Assembly (NCBI GenBank): GCA_964304625.1
Contig: OZ199838.1
Coordinates: 7,626,001 to 7,690,000, forward strand
Origin: Kudoa neothunni
Taxonomy: Eukaryota; Cnidaria
Reading direction: 5' to 3'
DNA: 64,000 nt
Part shown: piece by piece, positions 11,686-23,500 of the stretch
How the letters are laid out: the number at the start of each line of letters is the position of its first letter
Position numbering within the stretch: the first letter of the stretch is position 1
Notes under the pieces: model-generated
Databases searched by the model: none
Seen by the model: the letters and a program-made list of their open reading frames with translations, nothing else
Told to the model about the DNA's origin: nothing
Program-made: the position numbers and the translations under genes

Positions 11686-12881
11686 TATTGTTACGCATTG
11701 CATTTTACATAGATATGCATTAGCAACAAAGAATATGCCTCCAAGGCTGGCAGAAGTGTTGAAAATCGTTATCGATTGTCTAAATTTTGTGAGGCATAGT
11801 GCTTTTAATCATCGAATCTTCAAATATTTGTACAAGAAGTGGATTCCTAACTTAAATACTTTTGTTTTATTCACATGTGAGGTGGCTAGCTCGAGGAAAA
11901 GTATTAAACCGCGTGTTTACATTGCGAAAGGAAATAGGTGTATTTTTGCTGGAGTGTAACCAATGCCATGCTCAATGTTTCAATAATTTAGAATTTACTC
12001 TTCTTTTGGCATACATGGCTGATATTTTTGGTTCCATAAATTGTTTGAATCAGCAGATGCATGGAAGTATAATCAACATCATTGAGACAGAGGAGTATCT
12101 TAATGCATTTCAAATATAATTATCTTTATACAAACGAAGAATAATGGTCGACAATTATGCAAACTTTCCACTTTTAGACGATATTTGTAATATTAGTGGC
12201 GGTGATAACAACGAATTGACCATTTTACTTTTTGAATTAAAGGAAATAATTGCTGCACATTTAGAAGAACTTTTTAACTCACTCGATGGTTATTTCCCTT
12301 CTAAAAATTCATTTCTCGATTGGGTGAGGCATCCATTTAGCTTTGAAACTTCAGCTGAGGATACCAATAATAAATACCTTCATGAACTTATCAAACTTCA
12401 ACACAACAAAGTTCAAAAACAACTTTTCGAACAAGTTTCACCATCAATATTATGGATAAGTCAAAAGATGAAATATCCTACAATTTCGAAGAAGGCTTTG
12501 GAAGTTTTGATTCCTTTCGTAACAACTTACCTTCGTGAACAATCATTTTCAAGACTGGTCACCATAAAAAATAAGTTACGAAATAAGCTTTTCTGTGAGA
12601 GCGATATACGGATTGCTCTCTCCAACATTTTTCCTCGTATTACGGAATTGGTTGCAAAAAAACAAGAACAAAAATCGCACTAATTAGTTTTATATTAATT
12701 TAATTTTTACATTTTGCAATTTTTATGATGTGCCAAATACTGATTAAATTATAATCCATAATTAGTTATAATTCATGTTATTTAAATTTTAAAAAATAAA
12801 AACTTTTAAGTTTGGGGGTACGACGAGGCATGCTATAGGGTAGTAAGGGCTCGGCGACTTCCAAAAGGTTATAGGCCACTG
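11686..12881 (+). mobile_element. hAT element type A, copy 2 (3' half)
   Basis: This is the reverse-oriented counterpart of about 1037-2213. It begins at the TA bordering the IS630/Tc1-like element and ends in GGCCACTG at 12881, a decayed form of the CAGTGG terminus. The 5' half is missing, and the sequence left of the IS630/Tc1-like element (8200-8540) does not match the hAT. A deletion or recombination therefore accompanied or followed that insertion. Confidence 0.85.
11690..12683 (+). pseudogene. hAT transposase type A, 5'-truncated
   Basis: Three blocks correspond to the copy at 1.2-2.2 kb: CILHRYALATKNMPPRLAEV (11699-11760), YSHVRWLARGKVLNRVF (from 11868) and the C-terminal block 12144-12683. 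The C-terminal block contains FVTTYLREQSFSRL and ends KKQEQKSH. Frame changes separate the blocks at about 11860 and 12119-12143. Many substitutions distinguish it from copy 1, so both are old. Confidence 0.85.
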
Positions 12882-14145
12882 CAATAAATTAACTATAATG
12901 ATAAATTGTTTATAAGGAAATTACTCAGCTATAGCAATATTATTAAGTTTTCTGACAATTATATTGTATACTTCTCGTTCAATATCCGTTTGATGTTTAT
13001 AACTATTTCAACTTTGATATTTCAAATAATGTCTTAAATCAGGCAAATGAGAGAGGCAATTTAGGACGGAATAATTTCTCGTGTTCTATAGTCATTTAAG
13101 AAACTTGTCATCTCTGTGACAATTACCATCACTTATAAAATCAGTAATTTCGGCGTCATTTTCAATATTGTTTCCGCTCCACGCCTTCGCTGGTTTTGGA
13201 GAACTTTATTATTTTATATTCCTCTTTAGTGTCCTAGCTCAATTTTTATTTCTGCCCTCCGTCTCACCACCAATCGAAAACAAAAATCTCAACACACCCG
13301 AAAGTTACGAATCACATGTCATTACAAAATAATCCAGAAAAACCTAATTAATTAATTTAAAAATATTTTATTTATATTCATAATGGTCAAATAAATGTTT
13401 TTAAGTGGTTCGAGAAATAAATAACTTATTATAATCTTATGTGTACGTTAATTTTGTTATATTTCCTCAAATTACAAACTACTCGTCACTACGAACCACA
13501 CATCACCCACCGTGTTATGCTTCATTCATTTTCTAATTATTGATTCCATAATGTCTTTAGTTTTAATAGAAAATTAAATTTAGTCTGAATTAACAATATA
13601 TGCACATATCAAAGTATATCATGCACTCATTCAAGTGTAGTCTTCGTGAACTATTGAATCACAAAAAGTTAAATCTTTATTGACAGTCAAGAAATTACAT
13701 AATAATTATAACATCAATTAATTCATTATTATGTAAGTTTAAGAGTTTGATGTAATTTAATTAAGTTTAAGTTCTATTTATGCAGGGTCTCGCGAGACCC
13801 TGCTTGGGCAAAAGCGTTCTTTCAAATCGGTTGGTCCCGGATGGGCGATATTTTATCATTGAAATGTACAATATCACCCAAAAAGAGTATAAATAGTTTT
13901 AGAAATATAAAGTTAGAAATATTTTTATTCGGCTGTGTTTATAGTTCCGTTTTACGAAAAACACAAAAAAATAAAGATTTAAAAGAATTTCATGTTATCC
14001 ATTAAAAATAAAAATAATTTTTGGTATTATGTATGAATATAATTGTTAGTATCGTTTTATATCTCCGATATGTTGGAAAAATACCTATGGAACTGAGAAC
14101 TGAGGTAACATGAGAAGCTTAAGAATCAATTAAAATGTGGTTATA
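12882..14145. other. Gene-free spacer
   Basis: No coding features are seen. It holds a perfect 22-bp palindrome at 13782-13803 (listed separately). The remainder is AT-rich with no exon-like segment. Confidence 0.5.
13782..13803. repeat. Perfect 22-bp palindrome with TCTCGCGAGA core
   Basis: The sequence reads GCAGGGTCTCG followed at once by its exact reverse complement, with no spacer. The TCTCGCGAGA core is a known vertebrate promoter element (the CGCG/BANP motif). Equally, CAGGGTCTCG could be two hAT-type CAGGG ends meeting head to head. It is conspicuous because the surroundings are over 70% AT. Confidence 0.6.
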
Positions 14146-15429
14146 CAGGGTATTTCATAATAAATTGAACACATTTCAAAAATAATCGGACAAACGACGG
14201 AAACAAAAGGATTTATTTTTAATCAGGAAAAGTAATTTATTTTTGTTGTGATTAATTGGTTTTAAGAAATTATGGTATAGTTTTGTTAATATATTATTAA
14301 GGCATAATAGACGAAAAAAATATAAAACGATCGACCAGTCATTATATGATCAAATTGAGACTCCTACAACAAGAGTCCGTAAAAAAAATATTCGAAATTA
14401 CTGATTTAGGAAGATCCCAAATATATAAAATCAAATCTTTTATTGAGACCAACCAAGAAGCCCACAGCTACGATGCATTTGCACAAAAAAGGGCGTCATC
14501 CGAAAAATAATACGATTCTCGAAAACAAAGTGAGAGAAATCGTTGGTCGAGATAACAGCCTAACACAAATCGGCATAAAAAAACTACTCTCGAGAGATGT
14601 AAACCTTCCCAATAGTACTGTATGCAGACTGATAAAATCCGCTGAACTAACGAGAAAACGGCTTAAACTAAAGGCCTCCGTTATTTGGACGGATTCTCAC
14701 AAAAGAACGGTAGCAGAATATGCTTCCAAGACTATAGGTCTGAGGAGAAAGAACATTGTTTTTCTTGGACGAATGCATATTCATTCTCCACGCATCGAAT
14801 AATTATGGCTACTCGGAACCCAACAAAGACTCTATCGTCATGGCACGCCCTTCTAGAGGACGAAATATATCGTTATGCGCTATTTTTTTCATTCAATGAA
14901 TAATTGGCCATAAAATTCTGGATGGTGGATTTGATAGGACCCAATTTCTTGAATTTCTCGAACAAATGATTTTAGAACGAAAAATCTCTCCTGGAGTTGT
15001 TCTTGTCATGGATAACGTTAGGTTTGATCACGTACAAGAGGTAAAAAGTCTGATGAGTATTAACTCAATTGAATGCCTATATTTTCCGTCGTATTCTCCT
15101 CAGCTAAATCCTATTGAGAACGTGTTTCCTGTTTTAAAGACAAAAGTCTCAAGTTTCCACCCAAGAGCCTAAAGTAGAGATGTTTTGGTTGATTATACCT
15201 TAAAATCCATGAATGAATTTAACCAAAACGACACAATTTTTTTTGAACTTTTTCAGAAAAACGTGGGACAATGTACATGAAGGATTAAACAATTAAATAG
15301 AACAACATGAGCTATTTTCCCTAACTTCGAGTTTATAGATATAACCAGTATTTTTTCTTAATTTCGAATTATGTCTACCGCGCTTTTGATTAATTTCGAT
15401 ATGTGTCCGATTTATTATGAAACACCCTG
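14146..15429 (+). mobile_element. IS630/Tc1-like element B
   Basis: Termini CAGGGTATTTCATAATAAAT (14146) and the reverse complement of CAGGGTGTTTCATAATAAAT (ending 15429) are both bounded by TA. Length is 1284 bp, standard for an autonomous Tc1-sized element. It contains one broken plus-strand transposase. It is a different family from element A: the termini and protein differ. Confidence 0.92.
14340..15290 (+). pseudogene. IS630/Tc1-like transposase B, several breaks
   Basis: The N-terminal helix-turn-helix region includes TDLGRSQIYKI-like residues (14395-14430) and NSTVCRLIKSAELTRKRLKL (14597-14655). The catalytic domain has NIVFLDECIF (first D; 14752-14781 after a one-base frame change), VVLVMDNVRFDH (second D, 14997-15030) and FPSYSPQLNPIENVF (third acid E, 15083-15127). 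Stops at about 14440, 14900 and 15169 and at least one frameshift inactivate it. All three catalytic acids are still present. Confidence 0.88.
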
Positions 15430-15713
15430 TAATATACCTATGAAAATTACGCAAACATTTAAAGTGACTATTTGCATGGTAAATAACATTCAGATGTCAC
15501 TAGTTTTTACTATAGTTAATTATTTCTGGTCTTTCGCCTCGTTCTCAAGGGAAAACATAATTAAATATAGCCAATTCCAAAAAAATAAATCTTCATAGAA
15601 CTTATTATTAAAAATTGTCATTGTGCAGGCGTACATGCTGTTTAGGATTAAAATTTACCATGTAAACAGTCCCTACCAAATTAAACGTTAGCGCATGCGT
15701 TCTGAGTTAACAC

Positions 15714-18255
15714 ATGGACCCTAACACGGACAATAGTAGTAAATTGAATGAAAACTCACCTCAAACTACTGAACCAGGGTAAATTAACTCAAAATATTAA
15801 AATATTGTCATAACATTTGATAGTGAAATTCGTCATGAATTAGTTTTTTTCAACCTTCCCCGCTATTTATCAATAAAAGTGAGCTTTTCCATTTAAATGT
15901 TTTTTATATTCACAAAAATAAATAGGACTTTAAGAATTTTGTTACTAAGTTGAATATCAAAATTGGACGGACAGTCTTTCCTTCTCGTTCAAACAAATGT
16001 TACATCACATTGAAGTATCCCTCTGTTCATCAATATTTCACACCGTTTATTCTAGGACCGAAGAAGATAAAGCTGTAACAGAATGTTTCACTTTCTAAAT
16101 ATAGCGTTTTTGGCTATAGGAAGCAGAATGCATAATTGAAGCGAATAAACCAATAACTTATAAGGGAAACCAGTTGGAATATAAGTTTATTCAGAATAGG
16201 ATTCCGTGTACGAGATGAATGTTTGTCATTAAAAATTATAATAGTTGATAAAGCGTCACACATTGTCGCAGCAGATACAACAAACACACACACATACACG
16301 GAAGATGAACTTAAGATTAAGTATGCAGTTGGAATGGTGTTAAAAATGCTATTTTTAACCTAAGATTATACGAAGCAATTGCACCTTATTGGGATATTGC
16401 TTACGATTCACAATTAAAAGTTATTATTTTTGTTCCTCTTTTTTGAACATTCTATATGTTAAATTAGCTCAAAAATAGGATGATCAGGGATGTATTAACA
16501 AAATTGGCCAAATTGTTAAAGAAAAAATTTTCCGTATTGTGCATGATTATTTATTGGATTTTATTTCTATTCATGAAGTATCCATCTGATAAGTTTTTGA
16601 ATAATACGCAAATGTAACATTTTGCTTATTTTTTCATTGTCAAAAATAAAGTTATCCATATAGTTCGGCAATACTTCACCCTATCATTGATTCAGTGAGC
16701 GGTTTATTTTCTAATTATATTATTCGATATAATTTTTAGCCAGTCTTAAAGTATTATCGCAATAAAATAACCTTAGGAGTGGGCCCCTCAGCAAATGACC
16801 CTAAAAAAGTATGTGTTGGTTTTAGAATTGGGAAACTTAAAGGTATGTAATATCGTTTTCAATCTAATCAGTAATTATATGCAAAACCTGCCAACAGGGG
16901 GCTCATTCAACTATTTGTGTGATGATGTCCCTACTATGAAACGCATAGTGGTGAAAATTGCCAAGGTAAACAACATAACAACACACATAATTACCAAACT
17001 GTTCATCTTTGTGTATTATGTACATTTTAACTATAGATAACTGAAAAAATTGTCAATTTAAGTGAATTGCCTGGTGATATTGTTACAACGCATCATTTTG
17101 AAAAGTAAAAACAACTCCCCGACACATTTTTATTCAGATATAGGTATTGGTCTACAGTTACCTTAAGATTCAATCAAAATAATCAGCTGATGATTATATT
17201 TGAGATTTGTATAACTGATTACGATAAAACAGTAAATTTTTGGATCATAACTTTGCTTCCTCCTTAAAACTGGTCAAGTTGTATGCCCGAGTCAAAGATT
17301 TGATATATGAACAATTAATCAAAGATTGGGACGATGAGATCGAAATTGTTTCGGCTTATATATGCTTCAGCAGAACCAGCAAGTTTGTTAATATTGTTAT
17401 TATTAATTGGACCTTTTTCATCGATTGTGTTCGTGTACCTTTAGATCAACCCTACCCAAAATCTCCTATCCTCGATATGAATGTTTTCATGGTGATAAGG
17501 TAATAGGAAATCATCATTCCTTATGTCAATCTTAATTATCCAAATTATTAGTATCTATTAGAAAATTTGTTTGGTTACAAATTCCGAATATCACCTGATT
17601 CATTCTTCCAAAGTAATATTTAAAAAAACTAAGCAAATTCCAATGTCATTAACGAGCTTGCAGCAAACACTAAGGGAGCTGAAAAACTGTATCAAATTCT
17701 GATTGATGATATTACCAGTTACAAAGAGAAGAACCTACCTAGCAAATTATTATTATTGGATGTGTGCTGTGGTACAGGCACAATAGGGATTTCGTTGGCT
17801 AGTGTAATCATTTTTCTTGCAAAATCCAAGTTTTTATGATTTATAAACTGGTCTAAAAGGTGGTTGATCAAGTTTATGGGGTAGAAATAGTTCCTAACGC
17901 CATAGAAGATGCTCTCCATAATGCTACACTCAATAACGTTTCAAATATATCTTTTATTTGCAATGACGTACGCGACATAATAAACGATAAATGGATGAGT
18001 AGTTTACAGGAAGATTGTGACGCTACTAAACCGTTAAAAATTATTGCCGTTGTTGATCCACCAAGAGCTGGTTTAGGTAACTCGTGTGTAGGCAATTGAC
18101 GTGGATTTAATTTTTAATTTTCCTGCCAACACATTTTTCCATTGATTCACTTAGATCCAAAAGTGATTAGATGTTTAAGAAAGAATAATTTCGTCAGCCG
18201 AATACTGTTTGTTGCCTGTGATCCTCAGGCTATTATACCCAACATTGCGGAGTAA
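15714..18255 (+). CDS. TRMT2A: tRNA (uracil-5-)-methyltransferase, TRMT2A type
   Basis: This S-adenosylmethionine enzyme forms m5U54 in cytosolic tRNA. About 13 exons with introns of 33-80 nt can be laid out. Exon 1 starts MDPNTDNSSK. A split RRM follows: HELVFFNLPRYLSIK, then KLNIKIGRTV, then CYITLK, then EDKAEAECIIEANKPITYKG. Next come VLTKLAKLLKKK (16495-16530) and YRNKITLGVG...CVGFRIGKL (16756-16848). The catalytic part has FRISPDSFFQ (about 17580), SAM motif DVCCGTGTIG (17759-17788), YGVEIVPNAIEDA, DPPRAGL (18055-18075) and FVACDPQA with the nucleophilic Cys. The final DLFPQTxHCE-type segment is not found: an in-frame TAA at 18253 ends the frame about 40 residues early. Either a last exon escaped me or the gene is truncated. 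Confidence 0.9.
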
Positions 18256-18807
18256 TTTCATCGTGTTAACCCTTCGTTGCACGTTAAGGCTTAACGTGGT
18301 TGTGTCTCTGGACTCATTAAACTTTATTTTGCGGCTGAAATGCCGAAGACATGCTGCTTATCATATTTTTATTTACGTAAAATTTCAATGAAAACTTAAT
18401 CCTTTCATTCCCAAATTTTTTGTTTGTTCCGAAAATAATACACTGCCTGAAAATAGTTAGTTATTATTTAAAAAGTCAAAATGTCAAAAAATTTTTTGAG
18501 TCATCAACGAATTACAATAAAAATGAAAATTAAATAAAAATCATGTTCGTACGTATCAAAAGAATGTATAAATTGCACGCTATCCTTATAATTTATTGAA
18601 ATTTTATTTTGTATCTGATTTGTAAATTAAGGCTTAATATAATCACTATGCTTACATTGATCTTTTTTTGTTCATTTGTGCCAACTTCTCATTTTCCATA
18701 CCGTTCCATATCTAAAAATATTAAAGGATGAAGCTTTTTAAAAGAGCTGAAACATTTTGAGTTTTAATGTATGTTTTCCCCTTGAAGAAGATATATAATT
18801 ATAAGTA
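18256..18807. other. Spacer downstream of TRMT2A
   Basis: AT-rich, no gene recognised. An open frame continues to about 18400 in another phase (LNVVVSLDSLNF...). A possible 37-nt intron (GTAATT...TTAAG, 18252-18288) would join it, but the sequence does not match the expected TRMT2A C-terminus. Confidence 0.4.
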
Positions 18808-19602
18808 CAGTAGGTAACCGGTTGTACGTAATCTCCTCGGACCGTAAAAAAATAGCGCGCGAGTGATCATTTATTTTACATTATATTGTAACATCTTATA
18901 ATCAGAAAATCGTTAAATTTAATTAAAAAAACAATGAAAATTGAAATTGTATTTATCATATATTATTGAAATGAAAAATAATTGGTTATTCTTTTTTGAG
19001 TTAAACTCTTTGAAATAATATCGTAAATGTCTTCATCTAAGGAAGCCAAACTTATTGATTGTTTCCTTTCGTAATATTCAAAAAATATTTTCAAATCTTT
19101 TGCATATTCCAGTGCTTTCTTACAACTGACTGGTCTGTTGTCAGACGCTTCCATTGTTTGAATTTCGAAGTCGATTATATCGTTGTCAGTGTGGTTAACT
19201 TAATACATATAATAAATACTAGACAAATTAATATTGAGGTGATCATTTAATGCAGACATCGAGGAAATCTTAAAATGTTTGGTTGTAGCAACCTTGGCAT
19301 CATTATAAGGAAGGCTGGAGTAATATTTTATCATATTTTTCTTCGGCAGTTCTGTATTTTGACTTAGAATTATTACTCATTTTTAATAGTATAATATTTG
19401 AAAACCTAAAATCAACCACGAAAAATGGCGTACTATCCGTAAGTCACGCGACAAACAAATGTGAATGTTCCGCAGTTTTTGATTTTAATTTTTAAATGTT
19501 TTGAACTTCAATCTAATCATAAAATTATTTTATAACTTATTCTGAAATGATTACGCAAAATATTTTGAAAAAAGCAAATTGCGTACTATGGGTAACCTAC
19601 TG
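18808..19602 (-). mobile_element. pogo internal-deletion derivative (795 bp)
   Basis: Termini CAGTAGGTAACCGG (18808) and CCCATAGTACGC...GGTAACCTACTG (ending 19602) are flanked by TA on both sides. On the minus strand, 19370-19260 encodes the transposase N-terminus (MSNNSKSKYRTAEEKYDK). 19154-18963 encodes its C-terminus, with VSCKKALEYAKDLKIFFEYY and QKRITNYFSF as in Tigger/jerky proteins. The whole catalytic core is gone. This is a non-autonomous derivative that could be mobilised only in trans. Confidence 0.88.
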
Positions 19603-20570
19603 TAATGACTTATCAGATAATACACAACAATAATTCCTGTAAATATTTTTAAATTAATTTCTCGACTTTTCAATTATATATATATATATCAATATTTTTA
19701 AATTAAGACAAATTACGTTTTAACAATAATCATTTATGGATTATATTACGATTACACATAAAGTAAGTTACATTGTGTAAAATGGCTCTATTTCTAATTT
19801 TTAAATGCGTATGCTAATGTTAAATTTATTAAAATTATTGTAATTTATTTTTGAATATATAAAAAAATCGCTTATTATTTTCAAATTATTTCGGAGAAAA
19901 TATTCAAAATGGAGCGCTATAAGGGTACAAATTTTTCTCTTGTTCATTCGCAGTTTAAATAACCATTGGGAACGAAAGGGTTAAAAAACAACACTTTAAG
20001 CAGAATTATTTTTAATTATTTGGAGGAATAAACGATTACAATAATATTAGTTAAAAATTAATTGCGTCTTTTATTTATGTTTCCTATTGTGAATTTGTAT
20101 CTAAAAAAGACAGCCGTAAGGTTTTACTCACTTGCAACGGAGGGATGTGTGCGAGTATTGATTTTTACAAAAATTTAGTCTTATTCGAAGTAAGACCAGA
20201 ACAATTGAAGGTCAAGCATTCACATTACAAAGATGCATACCCGTAGATATGTTTCCATATACAAAGCATTGTGAAACCGTTTTTGTTCTGGAACGTCATA
20301 TGTAATTTAGTTTGTTACGCCTATTTCTCAATGTTTGGAGTGATCTTTATTCTTTGGCTCCAAATTTTATTTAGAACCCTTATGTGAACAAAAAAACGAA
20401 CTAGGTGCAAAAAAATTCGTTAAGGGCCAGTAAAAAATATTTTAATCATAAATTACTAATAAGCTTATTCATTGTATTATAATACACACCTAAAAATCAT
20501 AATGCGACGTCCAACTTACAATCAGTAAGTAGAATCAGGACGCATTTTCACATGGCGTGAATGCACTTTT
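19603..20570. other. Gene-free spacer
   Basis: AT-rich sequence with a (TA) microsatellite near 19677-19690. No coding features recognised. It separates the pogo derivative from the 3' end of the SCAMP gene. Confidence 0.5.
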
Positions 20571-23500
20571 TTAATAGAAATAGCCTTTTGGAATATTACA
20601 ATGCATAGAAACCTGCAAAAAAAATAATCAGCTTCGATAAATCGTCGAATTTTTCGCAACATTGTAATAACAACAGTGCAAATAAATAATATTAGTGTGA
20701 CCAATATATTAATAAATATAAATATGCTTTGAATGGCTGGAAATGTGTGTACTAATGTTTCAGGGTAGTGGCACCGTGGTGGAGACCGCGTAAGTTATTC
20801 CATGGCGCGCGCTAAGCGCGTTTGATAGTTGTCTATGTTTTGACATCATATAAAGCATACGACCCTGAGTGAAAAAAATCATGTACATAAACAAAATGTC
20901 ATACATACTTGATACGCAGTGTGGACGAACTTTACAAGAACAGCTATAAGACCGAAACTGATTAACAAGCTGAGGAATCCCAAGAAGAAAGATCCTTTTG
21001 CATTGTCAAAAGAGTATATCATAGTAATCAAACCACTACATACAAACGAAATTATTAAAGTTCCACTGGATGAAAATAGGGTCACGTTTCATTAAATAAG
21101 GTGTATATCAACTTAGATCTTAAGATGATCAAATTTTGTAACATAATATTTGATAAGATGTGAGAAAAATTCAAGAAGTTACACTTAAGGGATAAATTAA
21201 TTTAATCAAATGGTAAAAAATATTTTAGGATTCCATTATTACAATAAACTCCTTCATTATTCGTTGTCCATTGCACAAATATCATTATTAAATTTACCAT
21301 TAAGTTCAAATAATTCCAATTTAGTAAATTTTTATTAATCAAACAAATAATAAAAAAGTAATTTTTCACGATGAAAATATATTATACAGTAGGTAACCGA
21401 TTTTCCGTAATCCTCTCGGGACCGCGGAAAAATAAAAAAATAAGCCTATTTTAAATAAATTAATTTCATTTATACGATCATCCACTTTTATTGAAATAGT
21501 ATAGTGTTTTATGTTATTTTTAATTGCATTTTTTAATGTGTATTCCGTAATTTTATAATGTTAACTCATTATTTCGTCCAGACAATCAGTTCCTCTCTGT
21601 CGTATATTTTTTCTGCATGTATAAACATTTAAATGAATCTTTTGATGATATAAATTCTACCACTCGTTCATCTTCAGTTTAAACATTGAAGATTCAACAA
21701 TCAAAGGAGCAAGCTCGTCAAAATGTTTGGATGTAGACATAATGACTTCCTCTTAAATAATCTCGGAATTTCCAACTGAGAATTTTTTATTGCTTAAATT
21801 AATATTTAATGAACGTTCGTATTTATCGACTGCAGGAAACTCATATTTTCTGAATCAGTTAAATACAATATCCTTTGAAACATCGTCCCATTATTTATAA
21901 TTAGGAACAATGTTTGAAGCGTACCTTGGTAGGATGTATTTATATCACTGCTAACTGCAACAATATGATTTCCATTAAATTATTTTTGTAATTTGATTTG
22001 AATGAGAAAAAGGTTCCATGGTCTAATAGTTGCAAAACGCTAGTTGAATTTTTTGTAAGGAATATAAGAGGGATATTGGACAAACGAATTTCGGCTTGGC
22101 AAGTGGCATTATTAAGATGTAATAAACTTTCTTGTATTTCGTTTTGAATACATTGTCAAAATTAGAAAGATATTTGTTAAATGTTTCTCTAGTCATTCAT
22201 TCTTTCCTGTTTTATTTTTATTTTACTAGAAATGTTTTATTTAGCATTTTTAAAATAACATAATTTTTGTGAGTTCCAATCACAAGAGATTCAATGCCAC
22301 CTCCAGGCGTAGATGCACGCCGCAAAACAGTAACTATTTTTTATATTTTTTCCCCTGTTGGAATTTTTTTCTCTCGACGAAACATGGCATTAAAAATAAT
22401 GGACCTCTTTGTGGCTAGTAAAATAATGCAGTTTCGTTAAGATTATAGATACAGCCATTGTTGTTACCTTGACTTAGTCATTCAACTTAGATTACCAATT
22501 TTCTACAAAACTTTAGTCAACATAAGCAGCATCACTAAAGGCAGTGATATTTTTAAATTCCATCGTGATTTAAAATCAATAAATCAATCAAGAGTCATTA
22601 CTACGCTGAAATTCAATTCTTTTGTCAATTGGTTTCTTTCATGTAAGATATCATGAACAGATAGTTCAATTTTTTCATCCCAAGTAATTCACCCAGTCAT
22701 ATACTAAAGTATCGATGTCGTCGTTTGAACATTGCTTAAAATTTGTTCTCTCTGAAGAAGCCAAGCCAGTTTATAAGATAAAACTATATCTTCCATCCTA
22801 ATCAAGATGATATCTAGAGTAGAAATGGAAGGAGCTTTAATTTACGAAAAGTAGTATTTTCGAATTCCTGATTAGTGTACTTTAAAAAAATTAATAAATT
22901 TATATTTTAGTTTTATTATTTTCCCATTTTTAAACTTTCCAGACATTATACATGCAAAAAAGGCACACCACTAAAGCCGCCTATAGCTGAAAAGTTACGG
23001 AAAATAGGTTAAGCGCTAATAATAGGAAAAACCACTTTTCAACGTTTAATTTTTAAAATTTTTTATTATTATTTTTAAAACCGGAAAATAAAATATATGG
23101 TTTAAAATATTAAAATAATATTTTAAGGGAAGAAAGTCTGAAGTTACCGAAAATTGGTCAACCACCGTATTTAAATCTCAACACATGGATTAATAATTAT
23201 CATTGATATAAGAGGAAAAGTCATGGATCGATGATTGGTTAAGATTTATTTTTATGCATATTGAAAATTAAATTTAACTTTAAAAAAATAAAAAACCACA
23301 AAATTCATAAAATTATTTACTTATTGGAAGTTTTTCAAAATTGAGGGGTAATGTTTTCGATACTGTTATCATTTTTCGTTATAACAAGGATAACTTGAAT
23401 GATATTTTATTAATTTCTTTTATCCTAAACGAGACGATGTGTATAAGTGCTTACAAAATATAATTTTCCGATGAAACTACAAATTAAACGATGTTCATGA

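Noticed and set aside
17719-18095. Minus-strand frames over the TRMT2A catalytic exons
   Set aside because: The plus strand carries the conserved SAM and DPPRAG motifs; the antisense frames mirror them.
20522-20704. 60-codon minus-strand frame (MVTLILFICTVV...) as a separate membrane protein
   Set aside because: It runs across a clear TTTTTTTTGCAG acceptor and overlaps the putative last SCAMP exon; no family match.
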